NCBI RefSeq assembly: GCF_030814215.1
Contig: NZ_JAUSUT010000001.1
Coordinates: 3,100,001 to 3,164,000 of the forward strand
Source of the DNA: Amycolatopsis thermophila
GTDB taxonomy: Bacteria; Actinomycetota; Actinomycetes; Mycobacteriales; Pseudonocardiaceae
DNA length: 64,000 bases
Direction: 5' to 3'
Positions 44,686 through 53,518 of the stretch are shown here, piece by piece. How positions within the stretch are numbered: position 1 is the first letter of the stretch; each line of letters opens with the position of its first letter. The notes under the pieces are model-generated. The model made no database searches and had not been told where the DNA came from. It saw only the letters and a program-made list of their open reading frames with translations. The position numbers and the translations under genes are program-made.

Positions 44686-45405
44686 GGTGTAGCACTCCTT
44701 CAAACGATTGCGTGGCGGCGCAGATGGCGTGTGGTCATCTTCGGCGGCGAGTTCCACGGACATGCTCGAGCAGCGGACCTCAAGCCGCCGCGTCGATCAC
44801 GTTCGGGCACCGGGTGCAGCATGGAGCCCGCCTCGCCGAGACAACCTGTTCAGTGTAAGCGCCCCGACACGACGGTGTCGCGTGGGGTTCGCAAGACCCG
44901 GAAGCGACCCACTCGACAAGCGACCCGGCCTGCTCTTGGGTCGTCCCGGAGCCCGCCTGTCCGGCGAGGATCTCTGGATCTTCGCAGCCGCGCCCGCGCG
45001 TGAAGAGGACGCCTCACGGCGTCGATGGTCACCTGGGGCGGGACCTCCCCCGCCCCCTCCGGTTGGAGGGTTTCGGTCGCCGAGCAGCGGCGTCAAGGCG
45101 GGAAGGAGTGCCTTGACCCCGCTGATCGGCGACCAAATGCGGGCTGGGGATCGGGGGCGGGGGTGGTCTGGGTGAGGTCGCACCTCGCCTGGCGTTGCCG
45201 GCTCGCTGGGGATGCGGGCAGGTCTGGAGAAACGCACCGCCCCTTGCGTTGCCGGCCGGTGGTTCGGGTGGTCGGCCCGCGTCGCCTCGCGTTGGCGGCT
45301 GTCCGGGTCAACCGAATGGATGACGTGTCTCCCTGCCCGGAACCCGGAAACCTGAAAATGCGTCTGATTCACCAACTGCCGGTTCCTGTAGTGATCGGGG
45401 GTCCG
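44686..45405. other. 720 bp intergenic region with hairpin and short repeats
   Basis: No gene is supported here. Contents are the rplY promoter region at the left, a large hairpin (45072-45137, listed separately), and three related short segments with the core GCGTTG(C/G)CGGC at about 45192, 45247 and 45290, spaced 55 and 43 bp apart. Both strands have open frames, but none has a start with a ribosome binding site or a recognisable product. Confidence 0.6.
45072..45137. repeat. Large imperfect inverted repeat, REP-like hairpin
   Basis: The left arm 45075-45099 (GGTCGCCGAGCAGC then GGCGTCAAGGC) and right arm 45110-45134 match over 25 bp with two mismatches, separated by the 10-nt loop GGGAAGGAGT. 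TT/AA pairs extend it slightly. No gene ends next to it in a way that needs a terminator: rplY starts 390 bp to the left and the lipoprotein starts 270 bp to the right. It may be a dispersed repetitive element or the end of an unrecognised transcript. Confidence 0.8.
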
Positions 45406-46398
45406 ATGCGGCTGCGCGGTCTCGCGGTGCTCGTCCTCGTCCTGACCGTGCTCGCCGGCTGTGAGGCACCCCGTCCGGCGCCTGATCCCCGCGCCGTCGT
45501 CGATTCGGCTCTCGCTGCGCTGGCCGCTGAGCCGGCCGTTGCCTACCGGCTCCCGGACGCCACCCTCACCGTCACGCGTGGCGGGCTCGTGGAGGGTCGG
45601 ATCCCGCTCCGGGGCGAGCACGTCAAGGCGCTCCGCGTCGGTGGGGCCCTCTACGTCTTCGCCTCGCCCGCGTACTGGCAGGCGCAGGGCATGTCGGCGG
45701 CACGGGCGGCCCGGTTCGGCGGGCAGTGGACCCGTGCCGATCGCGGGATGCCGTTCGACCCGGGGCGGGCTCTCGCGCCGCAGGTGGTGGCCGCCGCGCT
45801 GCGCGCCGCCCTTCCGGCCGGTGCGCTGCCCGTGCGGGCCGGAGACGCGGTCGACCTCGCCGGCCTGCGCGTCAGCACCACCGTGCCCCACCGCGTCCTC
45901 AGCTTCCCGCCCGCCTTCCTCGGCCCGGTCGCCGCCGAGCTCGGCTCGCCTGAGGTCCAGCTCGACGACGACGTGCACCTCGACGACCTCCGCACCCGGC
46001 TCGACGAGGGCGTCGCCGGGCTCGGGCAGCCGCTGATCGCCGGGCCGGCGATCGCCGCGAACGTCACCGGGCACGACCTCCGCTGCACCACCGGCGGCGC
46101 CTGCACCGACTCCGTCCGCGTCGACAACCGCCTGCTCGGCACGGCGCCAGGGGTGCTCGCCCGGGTCGTGTTCACCTCGACCGTCACCTCCGACGCCCTC
46201 GGCGCCCGCACCTGTGCACGCGAGCTGGTCCTGCCGCTCGACACGCCCGCCGACATCGCGTGCTCGGTCCGGTTCACGCTGCCCCGCACCGACGGCGCGA
46301 CGAGGATCCACGCCGCGCCGACCGTCACCGCCGAGCCCGTCGCCGTCGTCGACCCGGACGCCCTCCGGCGCGACGTCGCCGCCGAGCTAGGACCGTAG
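45406..46398 (+). CDS. Putative lipoprotein
   Basis: This 330-residue protein has a lipoprotein signal (MRLRGLAVLVLVLTVLAGC; lipobox LAGC with Cys19). The mature part has an LppX/LprG-like feel, with a threonine-rich beta region (DATLTVTRGGLVEGRIPLRGEHVKAL, LYVFASPAYWQ), but no family can be assigned with certainty. Two Cys pairs (about RCTTGGAC and the late CAREL/IAC) may form disulfides outside the cell. ATG 45406 is preceded by GGGGG. The end overlaps the convergent LLM gene by 12 bp. Confidence 0.75.
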   Translation: MRLRGLAVLVLVLTVLAGCEAPRPAPDPRAVVDSALAALAAEPAVAYRLPDATLTVTRGGLVEGRIPLRGEHVKALRVGGALYVFASPAYWQAQGMSAARAARFGGQWTRADRGMPFDPGRALAPQVVAAALRAALPAGALPVRAGDAVDLAGLRVSTTVPHRVLSFPPAFLGPVAAELGSPEVQLDDDVHLDDLRTRLDEGVAGLGQPLIAGPAIAANVTGHDLRCTTGGACTDSVRVDNRLLGTAPGVLARVVFTSTVTSDALGARTCARELVLPLDTPADIACSVRFTLPRTDGATRIHAAPTVTAEPVAVVDPDALRRDVAAELGP

Positions 46399-47241
46399 GA
46401 GCGCGATCACCGGCGCGAACTCCTCCAGGAACATCTCGAACACCGTGAAGTACGTGAACCCGTACCGCTCCCGCATCGCCCGGATCTTCGCCGCGATGTC
46501 CGCCGCGCTGCCCGCCAGCACCTGCGGCGCGTCCACGAGCTGAGCCGCCGACCAGCCCAGCGCGGAGGGCACCCCGGCCAGCCACTCGGTCAGCGCGGGC
46601 ACCGGGTCGTCGGCCACCACGACCTTCTGGATCAGCATGTTGGCCTCGACCGGCCGGGCGCCCGCCCGCGCCCGCACGAAACCGACGCGCTCCTCCAGCT
46701 CCGCCGCGGACGCGATGTCGAACGTGCCCGGCGGGAAGCCCTTCGCGTGCTTCAGGCCCGCGAAGCCGACGATGTCCGCGTGCTCGGCCGCCAGCCGCAG
46801 CACTCCGTCGCTGTTGCCCGCGATCAGCAGCGGCGGCACGTCGTCGAGCCGGGTCCGCAGCACGTCCACCGTCCGTGCCAGGTGCTCGATCCGCTCGGCG
46901 GGCGGCGCGAACCGCAGTCCCGCGTCGTCGAACTCGGACTTCATGTGCCCGGAGCCGAGCCCCACGTCCAGGCGGCCGCCGGTGAGCAACGCGGTGGACT
47001 CGACCTCACGGGCCAGCAGGACGGGGTTGTAGAAGGGCGCGTTGAGCACCAGGTGCCCGACGCGGACCCGCTCGGTGGCCGCCGCGGCGGCGACGAGCGC
47101 GGGGAAGGGCGCGGGCATGCCCAGGTGGTCGGGGATGGTGATGGTGTCGTAGCCCAGTTCCTCGGCGCGACGGCACTTGGCCGCCCAGTCGTCACGCCCG
47201 GTCAGGAACCGCAGGGAAACTCCGAAGCGGAAGTCGGTCAC
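46387..47241 (-). CDS. LLM class F420-dependent oxidoreductase
   Basis: The 284-residue luciferase-like TIM barrel belongs to the F420-dependent group with RFGVSLRFLTGRDDWAAKCRRAEELGYDTITIPDHLG at the N-terminus. LVLNAPFYNPVLLAREVESTALLTGGRLDVGLGSGHMKSEFDDAG is also typical. The FRFGVS start and the PFYNP block fit the subgroup annotated as 'probable F420-dependent oxidoreductase'. It would transfer hydride from reduced F420 to an unknown substrate. GTG 47241 is the start. It is monocistronic and converges with the lipoprotein gene. Confidence 0.92.
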   Translation of the reverse strand: MTDFRFGVSLRFLTGRDDWAAKCRRAEELGYDTITIPDHLGMPAPFPALVAAAAATERVRVGHLVLNAPFYNPVLLAREVESTALLTGGRLDVGLGSGHMKSEFDDAGLRFAPPAERIEHLARTVDVLRTRLDDVPPLLIAGNSDGVLRLAAEHADIVGFAGLKHAKGFPPGTFDIASAAELEERVGFVRARAGARPVEANMLIQKVVVADDPVPALTEWLAGVPSALGWSAAQLVDAPQVLAGSAADIAAKIRAMRERYGFTYFTVFEMFLEEFAPVIALLRS

Positions 47242-47260
47242 AACCCGAAACTACGAAACG

Positions 47261-47304
47261 AAAGGCCCTTCCGCCGCCGGTTTCGCCGGCGGCGGAAGGG
47301 CCTT
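47261..47304 (-). terminator. Intrinsic terminator of the glmU-prs operon
   Basis: A perfect 19-bp stem, AAGGCCCTTCCGCCGCCGG with its complement, encloses the five-base loop TTTCG. Reading the minus strand, it follows the prs stop by about 15 bases and is followed by TTTCGTTTCG, a U-rich stretch. It lies between prs and the LLM gene transcribed in the same direction. Confidence 0.85.
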
Positions 47305-47318
47305 CGCGGAGAGCGAAC

Positions 47319-48299
47319 TCAGGCGTTGCCGTCGAACAGGCTCGTGACCGAGCCGTCCTCGAACACCTGCTGGATCGCCTCGGCGAGCAACGGCGCGATC
47401 GACAGGACGGTCAGGTTCGCGAAGTGCTTCTCCGGCGCGATCGGCAGCGAGTTGGTGACGATGACCTCGCGCGCCTTGCAGTTGGACAACCGCTCGGTGG
47501 CCGGGTCGGAAAGGATGCCGTGCGTGGTCGCGATGACGACGTCCGCGGCACCCTCGGCGAGCAGCGCGTCCGTGGCCTTCACGATCGTGCCGCCGGTGTC
47601 GATCATGTCGTCGACCAGGATGCACAGCTTGCCCTCGACCTGGCCGACGACGCGGTTGGCCACGGCCTGGTTCGGCTTGTCCGGGTCGCGCGTCTTGTGG
47701 ATGAACGCGATCGGCCGGTCGCCCAGCTGCTGCGCCCACTTCTCCGCCAGCCGCACGCGGCCCGAGTCCGGGGAGACGACGGCGATGTCGGCGTCGCCGT
47801 AGGTCTTCTTGATGTGGTCGGCGAGCAGGGTCTGCGCGAACAGGTGGTCCACCGGTCCGTCGAAGAAGCCCTGGATCTGCGCGGTGTGCAGGTCGACCGT
47901 CATGATCCGGTCGGCGCCCGCGGTCTTGAACAGGTCGGCGATCAGCCGGGCCGAGATCGGCTCGCGGCCCTTGTGCTTCTTGTCCTGCCGCGCGTACGGG
48001 TAGAACGGCATGACCACGGTGATGCGCTTGGCGCTGGCGCGCTTGAGCGCGTCCACCATGATCAGCTGCTCCATCACCCACTCGTTGATGGGCGTGGTGT
48101 GGCTCTGGATCACGAAGGCGTCGGTTCCGCGGACCGACTCCTCGAAACGCACGAACAGCTCGCCGTTGGCGAACGTGTGCGCGGTCTGCGGGGTGATCGT
48201 CACGTTGAGGTGCTGCGCCACCTCCTCCGCGAGTTCCCGGTGTGCGCGGCCGGAGAAGAGCATCAGGTTCTTCTTCGGCGTGCCGGACTTAGGACTCAT
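47319..48299 (-). CDS. prs: Ribose-phosphate pyrophosphokinase
   Basis: This 326-residue enzyme makes PRPP from ribose 5-phosphate and ATP. Clear blocks are [41 protein letters not shown] (ATP site), [18 protein letters not shown], and the PRPP loop [15 protein letters not shown] 48299 is preceded by GGGAG and overlaps the glmU stop by 11 bp, giving coupled translation. The glmU-prs order is the same as Rv1018c-Rv1017c. Confidence 0.97.
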   Translation of the reverse strand: MSPKSGTPKKNLMLFSGRAHRELAEEVAQHLNVTITPQTAHTFANGELFVRFEESVRGTDAFVIQSHTTPINEWVMEQLIMVDALKRASAKRITVVMPFYPYARQDKKHKGREPISARLIADLFKTAGADRIMTVDLHTAQIQGFFDGPVDHLFAQTLLADHIKKTYGDADIAVVSPDSGRVRLAEKWAQQLGDRPIAFIHKTRDPDKPNQAVANRVVGQVEGKLCILVDDMIDTGGTIVKATDALLAEGAADVVIATTHGILSDPATERLSNCKAREVIVTNSLPIAPEKHFANLTVLSIAPLLAEAIQQVFEDGSVTSLFDGNA

Positions 48300-49770
48300 C
48301 AGACGACTCCCGCTCGGTCTCTTCCTGGTTTTCCTGCGCGGCGAGCGCGGCCTCCGCCGCCTGCGCCGCTGGGGTGCCGGGCCTGCGGCGCGGCACCCAG
48401 CCTTCAATATTGCGCTGTGGTCCGGTCGACACCGCCAGCGCCCCCGGCGGAACGTTTCGCCTGATCACAGTGCCAGCACCCGAGTACGCACCGTCACCGA
48501 CCGTGACCGGCGCGACGAACATGTTGTCCGAACCAGTCTTGACATGCGAACCGATCGTGGTGTGGTGCTTGCGCACGCCGTCGTAGTTGACGAACACGCT
48601 CGACGCGCCGATGTTGCTGTACTCGCCGATCGTCGCATCCCCGACGTAGGTCAGGTGCGGCACCTTGGTCCCGGTGCCGATGTCGGCGTTCTTGGTCTCG
48701 ACGAACGTCCCGATCTTGCCCTTGGTGCCGAGCCGGGTGTTCGGCCGCAGGTAGGCGAACGGGCCGACGCTCGCGCCCGCGCCGATCTCGGAGTCGGAGC
48801 CGTGCGTACGGACCACGGAGGCGCCGGCCCCGACCGTGACGTTCGTCAACGTCGTGTCCGGCCCGATCACCGCGCCCTCGCCGACCTTCGTGGTGCCCTT
48901 GAGCTGCACGCCGGGCTCGATCACGACGTCCTGAGCCAGCTCGACGTCCACGTCCAGCCACACCGACGCCGGGTCCACCACGGTCACCCCGGCACGCTGC
49001 CAGCGCTGCACGAGGCGGCGGTTCAGCTCGGCGCCGAGCGCCGCGAGCTGAACCCGGTCGTTGACGCCCTCGGTGAGCCACGGGTCGTCCACGACGAGCG
49101 CGCCGACGCCGCGGCCGTCCTCGCGCGCGATGCCCAGCACGTCGGTCAGGTACAGCTCGCCCTGAGCGTTGTCGGTCGACAGCCGGCCCAGCGCCCCGGC
49201 GAGCACGGCCGCGTCGAAGGCGTAGACCCCGGAGTTGATCTCGTCGATCTCCAGCTGCTCGGGCGTGGCGTCCTTCTGCTCGACGATCGCGGTGACCGCG
49301 CCGTCGGTGTCGCGCACGATCCGGCCGTAGCCGGACGGGTCGGCCACCACGGAGGTCAGCACGGTGACCGCGTGGCCGTTCTCGCGGTGCTCGGCCAGCA
49401 GCGCGCCCAGCGTTTGGGTGTCCAGCAACGGGACGTCGCCGTAGCTGACGAGAACCGTGCCCGAAAGTCCTTCGGGCAGAACGGACAAAGCGCACGAGAC
49501 CGCGTCGCCGGTGCCGTTCTGCTTCTCCTGCACGGCGGTCCGGACCTCCCGGCCGAGCGCCTCGCCGACCGTGGCGAGGTGCCCGGCGACGGCATCCCGG
49601 CCGTGCCCCACGACGACGACGAGGTGGTCCGGCGAAAGCCCGGCCGCGGCCCGCACGGCGTGCTCGACCAGCGGTCGCCCGGCTAGCGGGTGCAGCACCT
49701 TCGGGGTGTTCGAACGCATCCGGGTGCCCTCGCCCGCGGCGAGGATCACAGTGCTCAGCGGGCCGGTCAC
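48289..49770 (-). CDS. glmU: Bifunctional GlcNAc-1-P uridyltransferase/GlcN-1-P acetyltransferase
   Basis: The 493-residue enzyme makes UDP-GlcNAc for peptidoglycan and arabinogalactan linkage. The N-terminal half has [24 protein letters not shown] and the NGTGDA and YGDVPLL blocks of the pyrophosphorylase. The C-terminal half is a hexapeptide beta-helix with the acetyltransferase His and Lys region ([56 protein letters not shown]). The last 35 residues are an Ala/Glu-rich tail. The start is GTG 49770. Confidence 0.97.
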   Translation of the reverse strand: MTGPLSTVILAAGEGTRMRSNTPKVLHPLAGRPLVEHAVRAAAGLSPDHLVVVVGHGRDAVAGHLATVGEALGREVRTAVQEKQNGTGDAVSCALSVLPEGLSGTVLVSYGDVPLLDTQTLGALLAEHRENGHAVTVLTSVVADPSGYGRIVRDTDGAVTAIVEQKDATPEQLEIDEINSGVYAFDAAVLAGALGRLSTDNAQGELYLTDVLGIAREDGRGVGALVVDDPWLTEGVNDRVQLAALGAELNRRLVQRWQRAGVTVVDPASVWLDVDVELAQDVVIEPGVQLKGTTKVGEGAVIGPDTTLTNVTVGAGASVVRTHGSDSEIGAGASVGPFAYLRPNTRLGTKGKIGTFVETKNADIGTGTKVPHLTYVGDATIGEYSNIGASSVFVNYDGVRKHHTTIGSHVKTGSDNMFVAPVTVGDGAYSGAGTVIRRNVPPGALAVSTGPQRNIEGWVPRRRPGTPAAQAAEAALAAQENQEETERESSDES

Positions 49771-49814
49771 GGCACTCCCAACGAATCCGGGACGGGTGGT
49801 GGCGGGGCCCGATC

Positions 49815-51455
49815 CTACGGGTCGTCCCCGGCAGCCGACCGCGGGTCGGCCTCGGAGCCGGTTTCCGCCTCTGCGGTAAGGGCCTCGCCCGCGGCCGACA
49901 GGGCCGTGGCGACCTGGTTCCCGCCGCCGCGTTTCGCCTGGTACATCGCCGCGTCGGCGCGGGCCAGCACCTGGTCGGCGCGCTCCTGCGGGCGCAGCGA
50001 CACCAGCCCCACCGACAGGGTTACCCCGTGCGAGAGGTGGTGCGGCAACGAGTCGACCGCCGTGACCGCTCGGCCGAGCGCCTGCTTGGCCGCGGACACC
50101 GGCGCTCCGGGCAGCAGCGCGACGAACTCGTCCCCGCCGTAGCGGGCCACGATGTCGTCACCGCGCAGTGCGTCGCGCAGCGTCGAGGCGACCACGCGCA
50201 GCACGTCGTCGCCCTCGGCGTGCGAGTGCTGGTCGTTGACGCCCTTGAAGCCGTCGAGGTCGATCAGCGCGACCGCGAGCGGCTGCGCCGTGGTCGACGC
50301 CGACAGCGTGCGCAGGTGCTCGTCGAGCGCGCGGCGGTTGGGCAGTCCCGTCAACGGGTCCTGCAGCGCCTGCTGGCTGATCGCGCCGTGCTGAGCCGAG
50401 AGGCGCTCGTGTTCGCGGCGGGTGTCCAGCGTCGCGAGCTGGGACTCGCGCATGTGCCACAGCTCGACCTCGAGCGCGGCGGAGTAGTCCACCAGCGCGC
50501 GGGAGCCCTCGAGGTCGGGCTCGCTGTCCAGCCGCGCGATCTCCCGCATCAGGTGCAGGTTCATCGACGGCATCGAGTTGTCCTCGGCCAGGTTGAGCTT
50601 GGTGGCGTGCAGCGCCTTGAGCGCTTCGTCCCGCTGGCCGCCCTGCTCCAGCGAACGGGCCAGCGCGATGGTGACGATGACCTGCTCGTGCGGGTAGCCC
50701 GGCTCGATCAGCAGGCGCCGCAGCCGGTCGACGTGCGTGGTGTCCGGTGCGGCCAGCGCGAGCGCCGCGGCCAGCACGCCGACCTGGTCGACGGCGGGCA
50801 CCCCGACCCGCCGGGGGAACAGCGACTCGGCGAACGGCGCCTCGACCGCGACGGCCATCGACGCGGCCGTGCTGAACTTCGCGGCCGCCTCCTCGTGCCT
50901 GCCGACCCGCTCCAGCCGCAGGCCCCAGCCCAGCAGCATCTTGATGCGGTTCATCAGCTGCAGGGTGATCTCGTGCGGGCCCGCGGTCTCCCGGATCGCC
51001 TGGTGGGCGCGCGCGATGACCTCCTCGGCCGCCTCGTAGACGCCCAGCTGGTTGAGCACGATCCAGCAGTCGACGAGTGCGCTGGACTGCGCCTTGGCCC
51101 ACTCCCGGCGCGACATGTGCATGTCCGGGCTGTTCGAATCGTCCAGGATCGCCAGCGCGCGGGCGATCTCGGTGAGCGCCGCGTCCTCCTGCTTGGCCAG
51201 CACCAGACGGCGGCCGCGCAGCGCGTGGGCGTCGGCGCGGAACAGGGCGAGACCGTGGCGGCGGGTGTGGGCCAGCATCTCGTCGAGGAGGGGTTCGGCC
51301 TCGGCCGCCAGACCGCGGGTGACCAGCCTGCCCAGGGAGGTGGCCCGCAGGAGCTGGGAGACCAGGACGGGTTCGCCGCGCCGCTGGGACTCTTCGAGCA
51401 GCTGGTCGAGGGTGTGCACGATGTCCAGCTGCTCGCTGTGCTCGGTGTGCTGCAC
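49815..51455 (-). CDS. GGDEF diguanylate cyclase with helical sensor region
   Basis: The C-terminal domain is a complete GGDEF domain: [41 protein letters not shown] and RYGGDEF at about residues 436-442, so synthesis of c-di-GMP is expected. A typical RxxD inhibitory site is not obvious. The N-terminal 330 residues are TPR-like helical repeats without membrane helices, suggesting control by protein contacts. GTG 51455 is the only start in frame. Upstream, sense-looking sequence ([19 protein letters not shown]) continues without any start, so the true N-terminus is uncertain. The tRNA-Gln gene lies just upstream. Confidence 0.9.
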   Translation of the reverse strand: MQHTEHSEQLDIVHTLDQLLEESQRRGEPVLVSQLLRATSLGRLVTRGLAAEAEPLLDEMLAHTRRHGLALFRADAHALRGRRLVLAKQEDAALTEIARALAILDDSNSPDMHMSRREWAKAQSSALVDCWIVLNQLGVYEAAEEVIARAHQAIRETAGPHEITLQLMNRIKMLLGWGLRLERVGRHEEAAAKFSTAASMAVAVEAPFAESLFPRRVGVPAVDQVGVLAAALALAAPDTTHVDRLRRLLIEPGYPHEQVIVTIALARSLEQGGQRDEALKALHATKLNLAEDNSMPSMNLHLMREIARLDSEPDLEGSRALVDYSAALEVELWHMRESQLATLDTRREHERLSAQHGAISQQALQDPLTGLPNRRALDEHLRTLSASTTAQPLAVALIDLDGFKGVNDQHSHAEGDDVLRVVASTLRDALRGDDIVARYGGDEFVALLPGAPVSAAKQALGRAVTAVDSLPHHLSHGVTLSVGLVSLRPQERADQVLARADAAMYQAKRGGGNQVATALSAAGEALTAEAETGSEADPRSAAGDDP

Positions 51456-51594
51456 GGCGGCGATCAGTTCCCGGGCGCGCCCGGCCAGCCAGGCGTCGGA
51501 GAGCTCGGCCAGCGCCGGCCGCCTGTTCGTCTGTTCGCTCTCGCCTTGTAGCGTGGCGCACCCCCTTCGGGCACGTCGGGGTAGGGCACGGCAG

Positions 51595-51666
51595 CTCCGC
51601 CGCCAGGACTCGAACCTGAACTATCAGAACCAAAATCTGAGGTGCTGCCAATTACACCACGGCGGA
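51595..51666 (-). tRNA. tRNA-Gln (anticodon UUG)
   Basis: On the minus strand the acceptor stem TCCGCCG pairs with CGGCGGA. The anticodon arm is TCAGA-TTTTGGT-TCTGA with anticodon TTG, and the T arm contains GGTTCGAGTCC. Discriminator base is G and CCA is not encoded. The 72-nt length fits. No integrase or attachment-site duplication is seen beside it. Confidence 0.95.
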
Positions 51667-51765
51667 TCGTGCCTGGTCAGGATAGCGACGTCGGAAAACC
51701 CCGCCAGTCCAGGGGCCCGGGTCCGAGGTTTGAACGTCTCCCCACCGGGCTAAACCTCCTGTACC

Positions 51766-51789
51766 GTAACTTACGGAAACGTAGGTTAG
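51766..51789. promoter_or_regulatory. Palindromic operator upstream of the desaturase
   Basis: TAACTTACG (51767-51775) and CGTAGGTTA (51780-51788) are inverted arms around GAAA with one mismatch, giving TAACnTACG-N4-CGTAnGTTA. It lies 36 bp before the desaturase start. Desaturase genes in actinobacteria and pseudomonads are often controlled by TetR-type repressors that sense acyl-CoA, and a TetR gene follows directly downstream here. The link is inferred. Confidence 0.65.
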
Positions 51790-51825
51790 GACGCCCTTTC
51801 CCAGGGTTTGCCCAGGTAGGAAGAA

Positions 51826-52779
51826 GTGTTGCGCATGACATCCACTCCGGTCATGGAACCACCCAAGACCAAGGGCCCGAAGCCGGTCACCGCCGGCCAG
51901 CGAGGCGCCGGTGTTCAGTTTTCGGTCTATCTCGGCGTGATCCTCCCGCTGGCCGCGCTCATCGCCGCCGTGCCGTTCGCCTGGGGGTGGGGCCTGAGCT
52001 GGGTGGACGTCGGGCTGTTCGTCGTCTTCTACGCCATCAGCGGTCTCGGCATCACCGTCTCGTACCACCGGTACTTCACGCACGGCTCGTTCAAGGCCAA
52101 GCCGTGGTTGCGCGTGGTGCTGGCCATCGCCGGCAGCCTCGCGGTGCAGGGCCCGGTCATCACGTGGGTGGCCGACCACCGGCGTCACCACGCCTTCTCC
52201 GACCGCGACGGCGACCCGCACTCGCCGTGGGCCTTCGGCACCTCGCCGCTGGCCATCGCCAAGGGCTTCTGGCACGCCCACATGGGCTGGCTGTTCGAGC
52301 GGGACCAGAGCAACGCCGAGCGCTTCGCCCCGGACCTGCTCAAGGACCCGGCGATCAAGAAGGTCGACGAGCTGTTCTGGCTGTGGACCCTGCTCACGCT
52401 GACCCTGCCCGCGCTGCTCGGCGGCCTGATCACCTGGTCGTTCTGGGGCGCGGTCACCGCGTTCTTCTGGGCCGGGCTGGTGCGGGTGTGCGTGCTGCAC
52501 CACGTGACCTGGTCGGTCAACTCGGTCTGCCACATGATCGGTGAGCGCCCGTTCGCGGCGCGCGACAAGTCGGCCAACTTCTGGCCGCTGGCGGTCCTGT
52601 CGTTCGGCGAGTCCTGGCACAACCTGCACCACGCCGACCCGACCTCGGCGCGGCACGGTGTCAAGCGCGGTCAGATCGACATCTCCGCCCGCGTCATCTG
52701 GGCGTTCGAGAAGCTGGGGTGGGTGCACAACGTGCGCTGGCCGACCCCGCAGCGGCTCGCCCGGCTCGCATCCGAATAG
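51826..52779 (+). CDS. Acyl-CoA (delta-9 type) fatty acid desaturase
   Basis: This 317-residue membrane desaturase has the three His boxes HRYFTH (81-86), DHRRHH (117-122) and HNLHH (265-269) that hold the di-iron centre. Hydrophobic pairs lie at 33-72, 95-115 and 183-220. The pattern matches stearoyl-CoA-type desaturases (DesA3-like), which introduce a double bond into saturated acyl-CoA and need an electron donor. GTG 51826 was chosen; TTG 51829 and ATG 51835 also follow the AGGAAG site. A palindrome upstream and a TetR gene downstream suggest lipid-responsive control. Confidence 0.93.
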   Translation: MLRMTSTPVMEPPKTKGPKPVTAGQRGAGVQFSVYLGVILPLAALIAAVPFAWGWGLSWVDVGLFVVFYAISGLGITVSYHRYFTHGSFKAKPWLRVVLAIAGSLAVQGPVITWVADHRRHHAFSDRDGDPHSPWAFGTSPLAIAKGFWHAHMGWLFERDQSNAERFAPDLLKDPAIKKVDELFWLWTLLTLTLPALLGGLITWSFWGAVTAFFWAGLVRVCVLHHVTWSVNSVCHMIGERPFAARDKSANFWPLAVLSFGESWHNLHHADPTSARHGVKRGQIDISARVIWAFEKLGWVHNVRWPTPQRLARLASE

Positions 52780-52788
52780 TCTCTCCGG

Positions 52789-53454
52789 GTGGCGGGACGA
52801 CGTCGAGCGAAGCGTGAGGTCACCGGGGCGCGGCCACCGGCTCCGGTGCCGCGCGTCCGGATGACCGGCGCGGAACGCAGGCAGCAACTGCTCGACGTCG
52901 CCCGCAAGCTCTTCGCCGAAAAGGGTTTCGACGGCACCTCCATCGAGGAGATCGCCCACCGGGCCAACGTGTCCAAGCCCGTGGTGTACGAGCACTTCGG
53001 CGGCAAAGAGGGCATCTACGCCGTCGTCGTCGACCGGGAGACCCAGTCGCTGCTGGACCGGATGGTGTCCACTTTGCACGGTGGGCACCCCCGGGCGATG
53101 CTCGAGCAGGCGGCCGGCGCGCTGCTGGCCTACGTCGAGGAGTCGCGCGACGGGTTCCGCATCCTGGTGCGCGACTCGCCGGTGGCCAGCGCCTCCGGCA
53201 CCTTCTCCACCCTGCTCAACGACATCGCGATGCAGGTCGAGCACATCCTCGCGCAGCAGTTCGACGCCCGCGGCTACGACGATAAACTCGCGCCGCTGTA
53301 CGCCCAGGCGCTCGTCGGCATGGTGGCGCTCACCGGCCAGTGGTGGCTGGACGCCCGCCGTCCCAAGCGCGACGAGGTGGCCGCGCACCTGGTCAACCTC
53401 GCCTGGAACGGGCTTTCCCACCTGGAGCACAAACCGAAACTGCGCCTGAACTGA
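52789..53454 (+). CDS. TetR family regulator, Rv1019-like by position
   Basis: This 221-residue protein has an N-terminal lead of basic residues, then a helix-turn-helix (TSIEEIAHRANVSKPVVYEHFGGKEGIYAVVV, about 48-79). The C-terminal ligand domain ends LVNLAWNGLSHLEHKPKLRLN. In M. tuberculosis a TetR gene (Rv1019) lies between glmU and mfd; this gene occupies the equivalent interval. It begins nine bases after the desaturase stop and is probably co-transcribed with it. The TAACnTACG palindrome upstream of the desaturase is its likely target. GTG 52789 is the start. Confidence 0.9.
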   Translation: MAGRRRAKREVTGARPPAPVPRVRMTGAERRQQLLDVARKLFAEKGFDGTSIEEIAHRANVSKPVVYEHFGGKEGIYAVVVDRETQSLLDRMVSTLHGGHPRAMLEQAAGALLAYVEESRDGFRILVRDSPVASASGTFSTLLNDIAMQVEHILAQQFDARGYDDKLAPLYAQALVGMVALTGQWWLDARRPKRDEVAAHLVNLAWNGLSHLEHKPKLRLN

Positions 53455-53518
53455 CCGGTTTCCTTGCTACGCTGAGCGACGAATCGCAGGCACGGCGTCA
53501 AGACGGGGGCGGCGACCA

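Noticed and set aside
51595..51666. tRNA-Gln as an integration site for a mobile element.
   Set aside because: No integrase, no repeated tRNA 3' end and no composition change were seen beside it.
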